Origin: Burkholderia sp. D-99
GTDB taxonomy: Bacteria > Pseudomonadota > Gammaproteobacteria > Burkholderiales > Burkholderiaceae
Reading direction: 5' to 3'
Length of the DNA stretch: 64,000 bases
NCBI RefSeq assembly: GCF_011605345.1
Contig: NZ_JAAOXM010000006.1
Location: 248,001 to 312,000, forward strand
The position numbers and the translations under genes were made by a program. How positions within the stretch are numbered: position 1 is the first letter of the stretch; every line of letters starts with the position of its first letter. The notes below the pieces were generated by a model. The model was not told the DNA's origin and did no database searches. It was given only the letters and a program-made list of their open reading frames with translations. Positions 35,721-44,149 of the stretch are shown in pieces.

Positions 35721-37115
35721 TCACGTGGAACGCCCCACCCGCTGAGCCGTCGCATCGAACGCACGCTTCGCCTTGTCGACGATCTCGTCGACCTCCGCCT
35801 CGCGAATCACGAGCGGCGGCGACAGCAGCATCCGGTCGCCGGTCGCACGCATGATCAGGTTGCCGTTGAAGCAGAAGTCGCGGCAGATCGTCCCGATATC
35901 GACATTCGCACCGAACCGCTCGCGCCGGTTACGGTCGCGCGCAAGCTGAACGCCCGCGACCAGCCCCGCTCCCGCAATCTCCCCGACGATCGGATGGTCG
36001 GCCAGCGCATCGCGCAGCCGGCGCTGGAAGTACGGCCCGATGTCGTTCTTCACACGCTCGACGATCCCTTCGTCGCGCAGCAGCTTCAGGTTCGCGACCG
36101 CGACGGCCGCCGCGACCGGGTGGCCCGAGTACGTGAGGCCGTGGTTGAATTCGCCGTTGTCGATGATCGGCCGCGCCACGCGTTCATGAATGCCGACGGC
36201 ACCCATCGGCACGTAGCCCGACGTGAGGCCCTTCGCCATCGTGATCAGGTCCGGCTCGAAGCCGAAGTGCTGGTGTGCGAACCATTCGCCGGTGCGTCCG
36301 AAGCCGCCGATCACTTCGTCGGCGACGAGCAGGATGTCGTACTTGCGGCAGATCCGCTGGATTTCCGGCCAGTACGTCGACGGCGGGAAGATCACGCCGC
36401 CCGCGCCCTGGAACGGCTCGCCGATGAATGCCGCGACGTTCTCCGCGCCGAGTTCGAGGATCTTCGCCTCGAGTTGCTGCGCGCGGGCAAGGCCGAATGC
36501 CTCGGGCGTTTCGCCGACCGCCGCTTCGCCGAAGAAATACGGCTGGTCGATGTGCACGATGTGCTCGACCTTCGACGGCATCTGCTCGTGCATGTAGCCC
36601 ATCCCGCCGAGCGTGCCGCCCGCGATCGTCGAGCCGTGGTAGCCGTTCCTGCGCGAGATCACGTATTTCTTCTGCGGCTGGCCCTGCACGCGCCAGCACT
36701 GGTGCACGAGGCGCAGCACGGTGTCGTTGCCTTCCGAGCCGCTGTTGCAATAGAAGAAGTGGTTGAAGCCGGCCGGCGTCACTTCCGCGAGCATCGCGGA
36801 GAGTTCGATCACCGGCGGGTGTGTGGTCTTGAAGAACGTGTTGTAGAACGGCAGTTCCTGCAGCTGGCGATACGCGGCGTCGGCGAGTGCCTTGCAGCCG
36901 TAGCCGACGTTCACGCACCACAAGCCGGCCATCCCGTCGATGATCTTGTTGCCGTCCGAGTCCCACAGGTAGACGCCATCGGCCTTCACGATCACGCGGC
37001 TGCCCGCGCGGTTCAGTGCGCCCATGTCCGAGAACGGGTGGATGTGGTGGGCGGCATCGAGCGCGCGGTATTCGGCGGTCGAGTGCGGTGAGAAGGCTTC
37101 GTTTCGATCGGTCAT
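35721..37115 (-). CDS. Class III aminotransferase, polyamine (SpuC-like)
   Basis: PLP-dependent omega-aminotransferase, 464 residues. PLP lysine in LITMAKGLTSGYVPMGAV, GSEGNDTVLRLVHQCW, and LLVADEVIGGFGRTG are family hallmarks. Its neighbours are gamma-glutamylputrescine synthetase and gamma-glutamyl-GABA hydrolase genes, so putrescine or a related diamine with pyruvate as acceptor is the likely substrate pair. 28 bp after the glutamine-synthetase-like gene, same strand. Convergent with cysC. Confidence 0.9.
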   Translation of the reverse strand: MTDRNEAFSPHSTAEYRALDAAHHIHPFSDMGALNRAGSRVIVKADGVYLWDSDGNKIIDGMAGLWCVNVGYGCKALADAAYRQLQELPFYNTFFKTTHPPVIELSAMLAEVTPAGFNHFFYCNSGSEGNDTVLRLVHQCWRVQGQPQKKYVISRRNGYHGSTIAGGTLGGMGYMHEQMPSKVEHIVHIDQPYFFGEAAVGETPEAFGLARAQQLEAKILELGAENVAAFIGEPFQGAGGVIFPPSTYWPEIQRICRKYDILLVADEVIGGFGRTGEWFAHQHFGFEPDLITMAKGLTSGYVPMGAVGIHERVARPIIDNGEFNHGLTYSGHPVAAAVAVANLKLLRDEGIVERVKNDIGPYFQRRLRDALADHPIVGEIAGAGLVAGVQLARDRNRRERFGANVDIGTICRDFCFNGNLIMRATGDRMLLSPPLVIREAEVDEIVDKAKRAFDATAQRVGRST

Positions 37116-37143
37116 GTTTCCTCCGGATAACCGTGCCGCACGC

Positions 37144-38481
37144 TCAGACGTGCAGCAGCAGATGCCTGCGCTCCCACGAGCTGATCACGCGGAAGAACGC
37201 TTCGTATTCGGTGTCCTTCAGCGCCAGGTACGCCTTCACGAACTTGTCGCCGAGAATGCCGGCCAGCGGCGTGCTGGCCGCCATCAACGAGATGCCTTCC
37301 TCGAGATTGCGCGGCAGCTGATACGGCAGGTTGTAGCCGTCCGACGCGATCGGCTCGGTCGGTGCGAGCTGCTGCGACAAGCCGAGATAGCCGGCGGCGA
37401 GCGTCGCCGCGAACGCGAGGTACGGATTGCAGTCGACGCCCGGAATCCGGTTCTCGATGCGGCGCGCCGACGGGCCCGACTGCGGGATGCGGAAGCCGAC
37501 CGTGCGGTTGTCGTAGCCCCACTGCACGTTGATCGGCGCGGCCATGAAGCGCGACAGGCGGCGATACGAGTTGATGTACGGCGCGAAGATCGGCATCAGC
37601 GCGGGCGTGTACTTCTGCAGCCCCGCGAGATAGCTGTGAAACATCGGCGACACGGCACCGTCTTCGTCGGAGAACAGGTTACGCCCCGTGCGCGCGTCGG
37701 CGAGGCTCTGGTGAATATGCATTGCCGAGCCCGGCTCGTCCTGCATCGGCTTCGCCATGAACGTCGCGTACATGTTGTGGCGCAGCGCCGCCTCGCGCAC
37801 CGTGCGCTTGAACAGGAACACCTGGTCGGCCAGCGACAGCGCATCGCCGTGTACGAAGTTGATCTCCATCTGCGCGGCGCCGACCTCGTGGATCAGCGTC
37901 TCGATATCGAGCCCCTGCATCTCGCAGTATTCGTAGATGTCCTCGAACAGCGAATCGAACTCGTTCACGGCCTCGATCGAATACGACTGGCGGCCGGTTT
38001 CCGCGCGCCCGGTGCGGCCGACCGGTGGACGCAGCGGCAGGTCGGGATCGGCGTTCATGTCGACGAGATAGAACTCGAGCTCGGGCGCAACGACCGGCTG
38101 CCAGCCTTTCGCCTTGTACAGGTCGAGCACGCGTCGCAACACGTAGCGCGGCGAGATCTCGACCGGCGAGCCGTCGAAGTGCACGCAGTCGTGGATCACC
38201 TGCGCGGTCGGATCGACGGCCCACGGAATCAGGCAGATCGTCGACGGATCGGGCACGCACACCATGTCGGGATCGGTCACGCCGGTCAGCGTGCCGTCCT
38301 CCGGGTAGTCGCCGGTGACGGTCTGCACCATCACGGCCTGCGGCAGGCGCATCGATTCGCCGGATTCGAACTTGTTGCGCGGGATGATCTTGCCGCGCGC
38401 AATGCCGGCCATGTCGGGGATGATCGCCTCGACTTCGGTGATGCGGTGCTGTCGCAGGAATTCGCTCAGTTCGGGTTGCAT
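37144..38481 (-). CDS. puuA: Gamma-glutamylputrescine synthetase-like glutamine synthetase
   Basis: 445-residue glutamine-synthetase-fold enzyme (beta-grasp plus catalytic domain: GDYPEDGTL, VAPELEFYLVD, GAAQMEINFVHGD, MHIHQSLADARTGRN, NRTVGFRIPQSGPSARRIENRIPG). It lacks the GlnA adenylylation Tyr motif seen in the true glnA at 16633. By context it joins glutamate to putrescine or another amine, opening the Puu pathway. 12 bp after the hydrolase gene, one operon. Exact substrate is inferred. Confidence 0.9.
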   Translation of the reverse strand: MQPELSEFLRQHRITEVEAIIPDMAGIARGKIIPRNKFESGESMRLPQAVMVQTVTGDYPEDGTLTGVTDPDMVCVPDPSTICLIPWAVDPTAQVIHDCVHFDGSPVEISPRYVLRRVLDLYKAKGWQPVVAPELEFYLVDMNADPDLPLRPPVGRTGRAETGRQSYSIEAVNEFDSLFEDIYEYCEMQGLDIETLIHEVGAAQMEINFVHGDALSLADQVFLFKRTVREAALRHNMYATFMAKPMQDEPGSAMHIHQSLADARTGRNLFSDEDGAVSPMFHSYLAGLQKYTPALMPIFAPYINSYRRLSRFMAAPINVQWGYDNRTVGFRIPQSGPSARRIENRIPGVDCNPYLAFAATLAAGYLGLSQQLAPTEPIASDGYNLPYQLPRNLEEGISLMAASTPLAGILGDKFVKAYLALKDTEYEAFFRVISSWERRHLLLHV

Positions 38482-38493
38482 GATCGGCCTCTA

Positions 38494-39300
38494 TCAGTCG
38501 ACGTCGGATGCGGCCGGCGACGGCATTGCGCCACCGGCTGCATGAATGCGATGCGTCATGCGCGCGCGGCAGGCCGCACCGAATGCCGCGAAGATGTCGC
38601 GCGACAGCGGCTGTTCCGCGTAGCGCCATTCGGGATGCCACTGCACGCCGAGCGCGAACGCGTGCGCACCGCGCACGCTGACGGCCTCGACCAGTCCGTC
38701 CGGCGCGCTGGCTTCGACGACGAGCCCCGCGCCGAGCTGCGCGATGCCCTGGTCGTGCAGCGAATTGACCGTCGCCTCCCGCGCGCCACGTGCGACCCGC
38801 TGCAGCAGGCCGCCCGGTGCGAACTGCACGACGTGCGCAGGGCCGTACTGCCGCTCGAGCGGATCGGCCGGCCGCTCGCGGTGATCGTCGAAGCCGGCCG
38901 TCGCATGCAGCCGCTGATGCAGCGTGCCGCCGTAGGCGACGTTCAGCTCCTGCATGCCGCGACAGATCGCGAGCACGGGCACGCCCGCTTCGATCGCCGC
39001 GCGGACCAGCGGCAGCGCGGTCGCGTCGCGCGCGGGATCGTGCAGCGTGTCGGGCGCGCTCGCGGCGCCGCCGTAATGATGCGGCTCGACGTTCGAATGA
39101 CTGCCGGTCAACAGCAACCCGTCGACCGCCGCGACGATCGCATCGGCCGGCTGGCGCGCGCCGAGCGCGGGCAGCACGAATGCCAGCGCGCCGGCACCGT
39201 CGACGAGCGCGGCCAGGTACTTCTCCCCCGCCGTGTGGTTCGGATGCGCACCGCGCAGGATACGGTCGGCGGTAACGGCTACGATCGGGCGCGCACGCAT
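38494..39300 (-). CDS. puuD: Gamma-glutamyl-gamma-aminobutyrate hydrolase (class I amidotransferase fold)
   Basis: 268-residue peptidase C26-type hydrolase. Nucleophile Cys in VLAICRGMQELNVAYGG, His in GVQWHPEW, giving the glutaminase triad. PuuD releases GABA and glutamate from gamma-glutamyl-GABA. ATG 39300 (MRARPIVAVTAD) has GGAGAG upstream; an in-frame ATG 30 bases earlier is less likely. First gene of a three-gene set with the synthetase and aminotransferase. PuuB/PuuC partners are not in the window. Confidence 0.88.
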   Translation of the reverse strand: MRARPIVAVTADRILRGAHPNHTAGEKYLAALVDGAGALAFVLPALGARQPADAIVAAVDGLLLTGSHSNVEPHHYGGAASAPDTLHDPARDATALPLVRAAIEAGVPVLAICRGMQELNVAYGGTLHQRLHATAGFDDHRERPADPLERQYGPAHVVQFAPGGLLQRVARGAREATVNSLHDQGIAQLGAGLVVEASAPDGLVEAVSVRGAHAFALGVQWHPEWRYAEQPLSRDIFAAFGAACRARMTHRIHAAGGAMPSPAASDVD

Positions 39301-39933
39301 GGGGGTCTCTCCGGCAATCGTGCGCGACACGTTCGCACACGGGACGATGAAGGCTCGCGCCGGCGCCGCACGCGCGCACCACGGCGCGGCGCATGCTCAA
39401 GCGCGATCCTGCCGCGCGAACGATGCGGCAACAGGCGGTGCAACCCGGAACGGAAGCGGAAAAGGACGCTAGGGCAACAACGATGCGCTGCCGTCGCACT
39501 GCACCGCGCTGAACACGTGCGCAGCCACGAGATTGAAGCGGCGCAGGCCGCGATGGGAAATGGCGAAGAAACGAGGCTCGCGTAAAGCGGCGGCACGCGT
39601 GCCGCGATCAGCATGCCGGATCGGCCCGGCCTGAGGCGGCGCGCCCGCCGACGGACTTCGCGTCCGGCGTATCGAAGGGCTGGCGGCTTTCACGATCGTA
39701 CTCGACTGACGGATGAATGCAGGACACGTGTCGCGATCAAGCGCATGCGGCAATGCCGCGCGGCGACACGTCGGCAAGGTGTCTCGCAGCGAATTCCGGC
39801 GCGGCGCGGCCACGATCGATGGCCCGCCGCCGATGCGCGCGTGACGACTTCCTGACATTCAGCTTATATCACCTAGAAATTGCGTCAAATTTTCAGGTAC
39901 CGATGACCGCATCGATCAGACGAAAGCCAGACG
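39301..39933. other. Long gene-free stretch upstream of the polyamine genes
   Basis: About 630 bp with no ORF that looks coding on either strand. An AT-rich patch at 39856-39905 (unusual here) contains minus-strand TTGACG and, 14 bp further, TATAAG, a possible but badly spaced promoter for the polyamine operon. If used, the leader would exceed 550 bases. Confidence 0.5.
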
Positions 39934-39968
39934 AAAAAAACGGCATCGATCGTGTGGATCGATGCCGT
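39934..39968 (-). terminator. Intrinsic terminator of the hut operon
   Basis: Minus strand: ACGGCATCGAT-CCACACG-ATCGATGCCGT followed by seven T residues. 90 bp after the hutG stop. 11-bp perfect stem. Confidence 0.9.
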
Positions 39969-40057
39969 GTTGTGCATTGCATCGGTGCGGCACGCTGCGT
40001 GCCGGCGGGCTGCGATGCACCTGCTCCGCCGCGCTGCCGCATCCGTGCGGCCCGTGT

Positions 40058-40855
40058 TCAGCGATGCGCGAGCGCGGTTTCGACGAGCGTCTGCAATAGC
40101 GGCACAATCCGCGCCGCACGCGTTTCGTCATACGCGTAAGGACGCGTCTCTTCCATGTAGGTGATCTGCGAGAGTTCGAGCTGCACAGCCTCGACGCCGG
40201 TATCGGGCACGCCATAGTGACGCGTGATGTAGCCGCCCTTGAAGCGCCCGTTCGCGACGGCCGTATAGCCGCCATGTTCGAGCACGCGCGTGGCCAGCGC
40301 TTCTGCCAGACCCGGCGCGGCACTCGTGCCGCTCGACGTGCCGAAGTTGAAATCCGGCAGGCGGCCGTCGAAGAAGCGCGGCACGTGCGAGCGGATCGAA
40401 TGCGCTTCCCACACGAGCACGCGGCCATGCTCGCGCTTCAGGCGCGCGACCTCGCGTTGCAGCGCGTCGTGATACGGCAGCCAGTAGCGATCGCGGCGAC
40501 GCATGATCTCGTCATTGCCGGGCAGCGCGTTCGCCGGATATAGCGGCGCCTTGTCGAACGTATCGACCGGCACGAGCCCCGTCGTGTCCTGCCCCGGGTA
40601 CAGGTTCTCGTTGTCGGGCGGACGGTTCAGGTCGACGACGTAACGCGCATGCGACGGTACGAGGATCGATGCGCCGAGGCCGGCCGCGAATCCGTACAGC
40701 CGCTCGAGATGCCAGTCGCAATCGTCGACGAAACGCGCGTCGGCCGTCATCGTCGCGGCGATGTCGTCGGGGATGTGCGTGCCTGCGTGCGGGATCGAGA
40801 TCAGCAGCGGCAGCGTGCCCTGCTTCAGCGTGAATACAGCCGGTTGTTCAGTCAT
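40058..40855 (-). CDS. hutG: N-formylglutamate deformylase
   Basis: Last step of the formyl route of histidine breakdown: N-formylglutamate to glutamate and formate. 265 residues of the N-formylglutamate amidohydrolase family; metal site residues appear in ISIPHAGTHIPDD, DCDWHLERLY, VVDLNRPPDNENLYPG, WEAHSIRSHVPRFF and the tail with GVEAVQLELSQITYMEE. Follows hutF by 59 bp at the end of the hut operon. Confidence 0.94.
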   Translation of the reverse strand: MTEQPAVFTLKQGTLPLLISIPHAGTHIPDDIAATMTADARFVDDCDWHLERLYGFAAGLGASILVPSHARYVVDLNRPPDNENLYPGQDTTGLVPVDTFDKAPLYPANALPGNDEIMRRRDRYWLPYHDALQREVARLKREHGRVLVWEAHSIRSHVPRFFDGRLPDFNFGTSSGTSAAPGLAEALATRVLEHGGYTAVANGRFKGGYITRHYGVPDTGVEAVQLELSQITYMEETRPYAYDETRAARIVPLLQTLVETALAHR

Positions 40856-40914
40856 GTCGCATTACCGTTAAAGGTCTGCCGGCGCACGCATGCGGCGTGC
40901 GCCGGTTGCGCGCG

Positions 40915-42291
40915 TCAGCGCAGCAGTTGCGCCAGCGCGGCGCGGTAGTCGGCATACGCGACGGCTTCGTCGCGATGGCGGCGGCCGCTCACGACGCGCT
41001 CGCCGCCCGTATAGACGTCGAGCACCGGCGTCTCGCCGTGCTCCGCGAACACGATACCCGACAACCACGACGTGCTGTCGTGTTCGGCGATCGCCGGATG
41101 ATCGGGATCGAGCACGAGCCAGTCGGCGCGGCACCCTTCACGCAGCGCACCGACACGCCGCCCGCTGGCCTGCGCGCCGCCCGCGAGCGACGCGTCGAAC
41201 AGGCGATCGGCGACATGCGCCTGCGTGCCGCTCGCCAGCACGTTGCGCGCGCGGTGCACGAGCCGTTGCCCGTATTCGAGCAGGCGCAGCTCGGAACGCC
41301 ATTCGACCGACGCATGGCTGTCGGAGCCAACGCCGATCACGCCGCCTTGCGCGAGATAGTCGACAGCCGGGAACACGCCGTCACCGAGGTTCGCTTCGGT
41401 CGTCAGGCACAGGCCGGCGACCGCGCGACGCTTCGCGAGCGCTGCCGTTTCGGCCGCGTCGACATGCGTCGCATGCACGAGACACCAGCGTGCATCGACG
41501 TCGAAGCGATCGAGCAGCCATTGCACGGGGCGTGCGCCGTACGCACGCACGCAGTCGTCGACTTCGGCCGTCTGCTCGGCGATATGGATATGCACGGGCG
41601 CATCGTCGGGCAGCCCCTCGAGCAGCACGCGCAACCCGTTCTCGGAGACCGCCCGCAGCGAGTGCGGTGCAACGCCGTAGCGCAGCCCGCCGTGCTCCGG
41701 CGCCACGCGACGCATCGTGTCGAGCAGCTCGAGCAGGCCATCGGGCGTGTTGATGAAGCGGCGCTGGTCGTCGCGCGGCGGCTTGTTGCCGAAGCCGGCG
41801 AACTGGTACGACACCGGCAGCATCGTGATGCCGATGCCGGCCTCGCGCGCGGCGTCGATCACGCGCGTGCCGAGTTCCGCGATCTGCGGATAACGCGAGC
41901 CGTCCTGCGTGTGGTGCACGTAGTGGAATTCGCACACCGACGTGTAGCCGCACTTGAGCATCTCGACATACAGCCAGCGCGCGATCGCCGCGAGCGCGTC
42001 GGGCGTGATCTTCAGCGCGAAGCGGTACATCAGGTCGCGCCAGCTCCAGAAGCTGTCGGCCGGATTCGCGCGGTATTCGGTGAGCCCCGCCATCGCGCGC
42101 TGGAACGCGTGCGAATGCAGGTTCGGCATGCCGGGCAGCACCGGCCCGGCCGCACGCGCGACGCCTGCCGGGGCATCGGTGTCGGGCGTCACGCCGGTCA
42201 GCGTGCCGGCCGCGTCCCAGCGCAGCAACACGTTACGGCGCCAGCCATCGGGCAGGTACGCATGGTCAGCGAACAACAGGGTGTCGGTCAT
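40915..42291 (-). CDS. hutF: Formimidoylglutamate deiminase
   Basis: Amidohydrolase-fold enzyme, 458 residues, that turns N-formimino-L-glutamate into N-formylglutamate and ammonia. Metal ligands: LPNLHSHAFQRAMAGL, PVHIHIAEQTAEV, CLVHATH and GVGSDSHASVEWRSE. Paired with HutG, it shows this operon uses the two-step HutF/HutG route instead of the single-step formimidoylglutamase. ATG 42291 chosen (MTDTLLFAD); ATG 42303 would overlap hutI by 8 bases. Confidence 0.94.
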   Translation of the reverse strand: MTDTLLFADHAYLPDGWRRNVLLRWDAAGTLTGVTPDTDAPAGVARAAGPVLPGMPNLHSHAFQRAMAGLTEYRANPADSFWSWRDLMYRFALKITPDALAAIARWLYVEMLKCGYTSVCEFHYVHHTQDGSRYPQIAELGTRVIDAAREAGIGITMLPVSYQFAGFGNKPPRDDQRRFINTPDGLLELLDTMRRVAPEHGGLRYGVAPHSLRAVSENGLRVLLEGLPDDAPVHIHIAEQTAEVDDCVRAYGARPVQWLLDRFDVDARWCLVHATHVDAAETAALAKRRAVAGLCLTTEANLGDGVFPAVDYLAQGGVIGVGSDSHASVEWRSELRLLEYGQRLVHRARNVLASGTQAHVADRLFDASLAGGAQASGRRVGALREGCRADWLVLDPDHPAIAEHDSTSWLSGIVFAEHGETPVLDVYTGGERVVSGRRHRDEAVAYADYRAALAQLLR

Positions 42292-42295
42292 AAGG

Positions 42296-43519
42296 CTATC
42301 CATTGATCCGGCGAAACACGGTCGTGCCGCCGCGTACGACCTGCTCGCACAGAGGCCGGCCGATCCAGTAGGCGAGCTCCGCCAGCGAGCCGACCGACCA
42401 GGCGGCGAAGTCGGCCTGGCGACCGACCTCGAGCGCGCCGTGGCGATCCGCGCGGCCGAGCGCCGCGGCCGCATGGCGCGTCACGCCCTGCAGCACTTCG
42501 GGCACCGTCATGCGGAACAACGTGCAGCCCATGTTCAACGTCAGCAGCAGCGATTCGAGCGGCGACGTGCCGGGGTTGTGATCGGTCGCGAGCGCGATCG
42601 GCACGCCGTGCTTGCGCAGCAGCTCGATCGGCGGCAGTTGCGTCTCGCGGATGAAGTAGTACGCGCCGGGCAGCAGAACGGCGACCGTGCCGGCCGCCTT
42701 CATCGCCTCGATGCCGGCTTCGTCGAGAAATTCGAGGTGGTCGGCAGACAGCGCGCGATAACGCGCGGCGAGCGCCGTGCCGCCCGCGTTCGACAGTTGC
42801 TCCGCATGCAGCTTCACGGGCAGCCCGCGTCGTGTCGCGGCTTCGAACACGCGCTCGGTCTGGGCGAGCGAAAAGCCGATGCGTTCGCAGAACACGTCGA
42901 CCGCATCGACGAGCCCCTCGTCGGCCAGCGCCGGCAGCATCCGGTTGCACACTTCGTCGATGTATGCGTCCGCACGGCCTGCGTATTCGGGCGGCAGCGC
43001 ATGCGCGCCGAGGAAGGTCGTGTAGACCGTGACCGGAAAACGCTCGCCGAGCTGGCGCGCGACGCGCAGCATCTTGCGTTCGCTCGCGAGGTCGAGCCCG
43101 TAGCCCGACTTGATCTCGATCGCGGTCACGCCTTCGGCGAGCAGCGGCTGCAGCCGCGCGGCGGCCTGCACGAACAGCGTCGTCTCGTCGGCCGCGCGTG
43201 TCGCGCGCACCGTCGACACGATCCCGCCGCCCTGCCGCGCGATTTCCTCGTAGCTGACGCCCGCGAGGCGCTGCGCGAATTCGTCGGCACGCGTGCCGCC
43301 GTACACGAGGTGCGTATGGCAGTCGACGAGGCCAGGCGTCACCCACGCGCCATGCAGATCCTCGCGCTGCCAGTGGGCATAACCGTGCGGCAGCGCGGAC
43401 ATCGCGCCGAGCCAGGCGATCGTGCCGGTTTCGTCGACGGCGATCGCCGCGTCGTCGATCGTCTCGTCAGGATGGCCGTGCGGACACAGCCTCAGGTGAT
43501 GCCAGACAGTCGGTTTCAT
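42296..43519 (-). CDS. hutI: Imidazolonepropionase
   Basis: Zinc/iron amidohydrolase, 407 residues, normal length. Hydrolyses 4-imidazolone-5-propionate to N-formimino-L-glutamate. VDCHTHLVYGG holds the first metal ligands; VKLHAEQLSNAGGTALAARY and the later ATDHNPGTSP supply others. Four bases after hutD. Confidence 0.96.
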   Translation of the reverse strand: MKPTVWHHLRLCPHGHPDETIDDAAIAVDETGTIAWLGAMSALPHGYAHWQREDLHGAWVTPGLVDCHTHLVYGGTRADEFAQRLAGVSYEEIARQGGGIVSTVRATRAADETTLFVQAAARLQPLLAEGVTAIEIKSGYGLDLASERKMLRVARQLGERFPVTVYTTFLGAHALPPEYAGRADAYIDEVCNRMLPALADEGLVDAVDVFCERIGFSLAQTERVFEAATRRGLPVKLHAEQLSNAGGTALAARYRALSADHLEFLDEAGIEAMKAAGTVAVLLPGAYYFIRETQLPPIELLRKHGVPIALATDHNPGTSPLESLLLTLNMGCTLFRMTVPEVLQGVTRHAAAALGRADRHGALEVGRQADFAAWSVGSLAELAYWIGRPLCEQVVRGGTTVFRRING

Positions 43520-43523
43520 GCGT

Positions 43524-44147
43524 TCAGTCTCGTTCGCCGATGGCGAGCGACACGGCGAGCAACGCGCCGCTACCGCTCACGACGACGTCAAACGCACGCC
43601 GCGGCCCATCGAGCCGCAACGTGTCCATTTCTTGCAGTGTGTAGTGCTTGCCGTCGATTTCAACGGCGGCCTCGCCGGCCGCGCAATGCAGCAGCACAGT
43701 ATCGGCGTGCCCGGAGCGGTGCGCGCCCGCGCGCCACACGTCGAGCGTGCCGCGCGCGGCCGAACGACGCGTCATCAGGTTGAAGTCGCGCGTCGCGCCG
43801 TCATGCAGCGTCGCGTCGATCGCCGCCTCGCCCGCGAAATCCGCGCGGGCCAGCGGTGCGTCGAGCACGTGGCGTGCGCCGCCTTCCTCGGCGAGCGTCA
43901 TGCCCGCGCCGGACAGCAGCACGAGCGTGCGGTCGATTCCGTCGAAACGCGAGAACGGCCCGGCCGTGCCGACGTCCGCGACGCTCACGCGCCACGCGAA
44001 CGCGTCGAGCGCGGCGCCCGGGGGGAACGCGCCGATTTCGCGCGTCACGCCGCCGCCGTTCTTCCATGGCGACGCGACGAGATCCGCTGCGCGGATCAGC
44101 GCGGCGGCCAGCGTCGCGTTCACCGGCGCCTGGTGGAGCGCCGTCAT
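43524..44147 (-). CDS. hutD: HutD family protein
   Basis: 207-residue bicupin-type protein found in proteobacterial hut operons. PWKNGGGVTREIGAFPPGAALDAFAWRVSVADV is the strongest HutD signature. In Pseudomonas, HutD has been proposed to limit hut expression, perhaps by binding N-formylglutamate; its biochemical role here is inferred. Two bases after hutU and followed by hutI, so firmly inside the operon. Confidence 0.92.
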   Translation of the reverse strand: MTALHQAPVNATLAAALIRAADLVASPWKNGGGVTREIGAFPPGAALDAFAWRVSVADVGTAGPFSRFDGIDRTLVLLSGAGMTLAEEGGARHVLDAPLARADFAGEAAIDATLHDGATRDFNLMTRRSAARGTLDVWRAGAHRSGHADTVLLHCAAGEAAVEIDGKHYTLQEMDTLRLDGPRRAFDVVVSGSGALLAVSLAIGERD

Positions 44148-44149
44148 GC

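Noticed and set aside
39469..39858. 129-codon minus ORF upstream of puuD
   Set aside because: No recognisable domain, no ribosome-binding site, random-looking composition; treated as gene-free.
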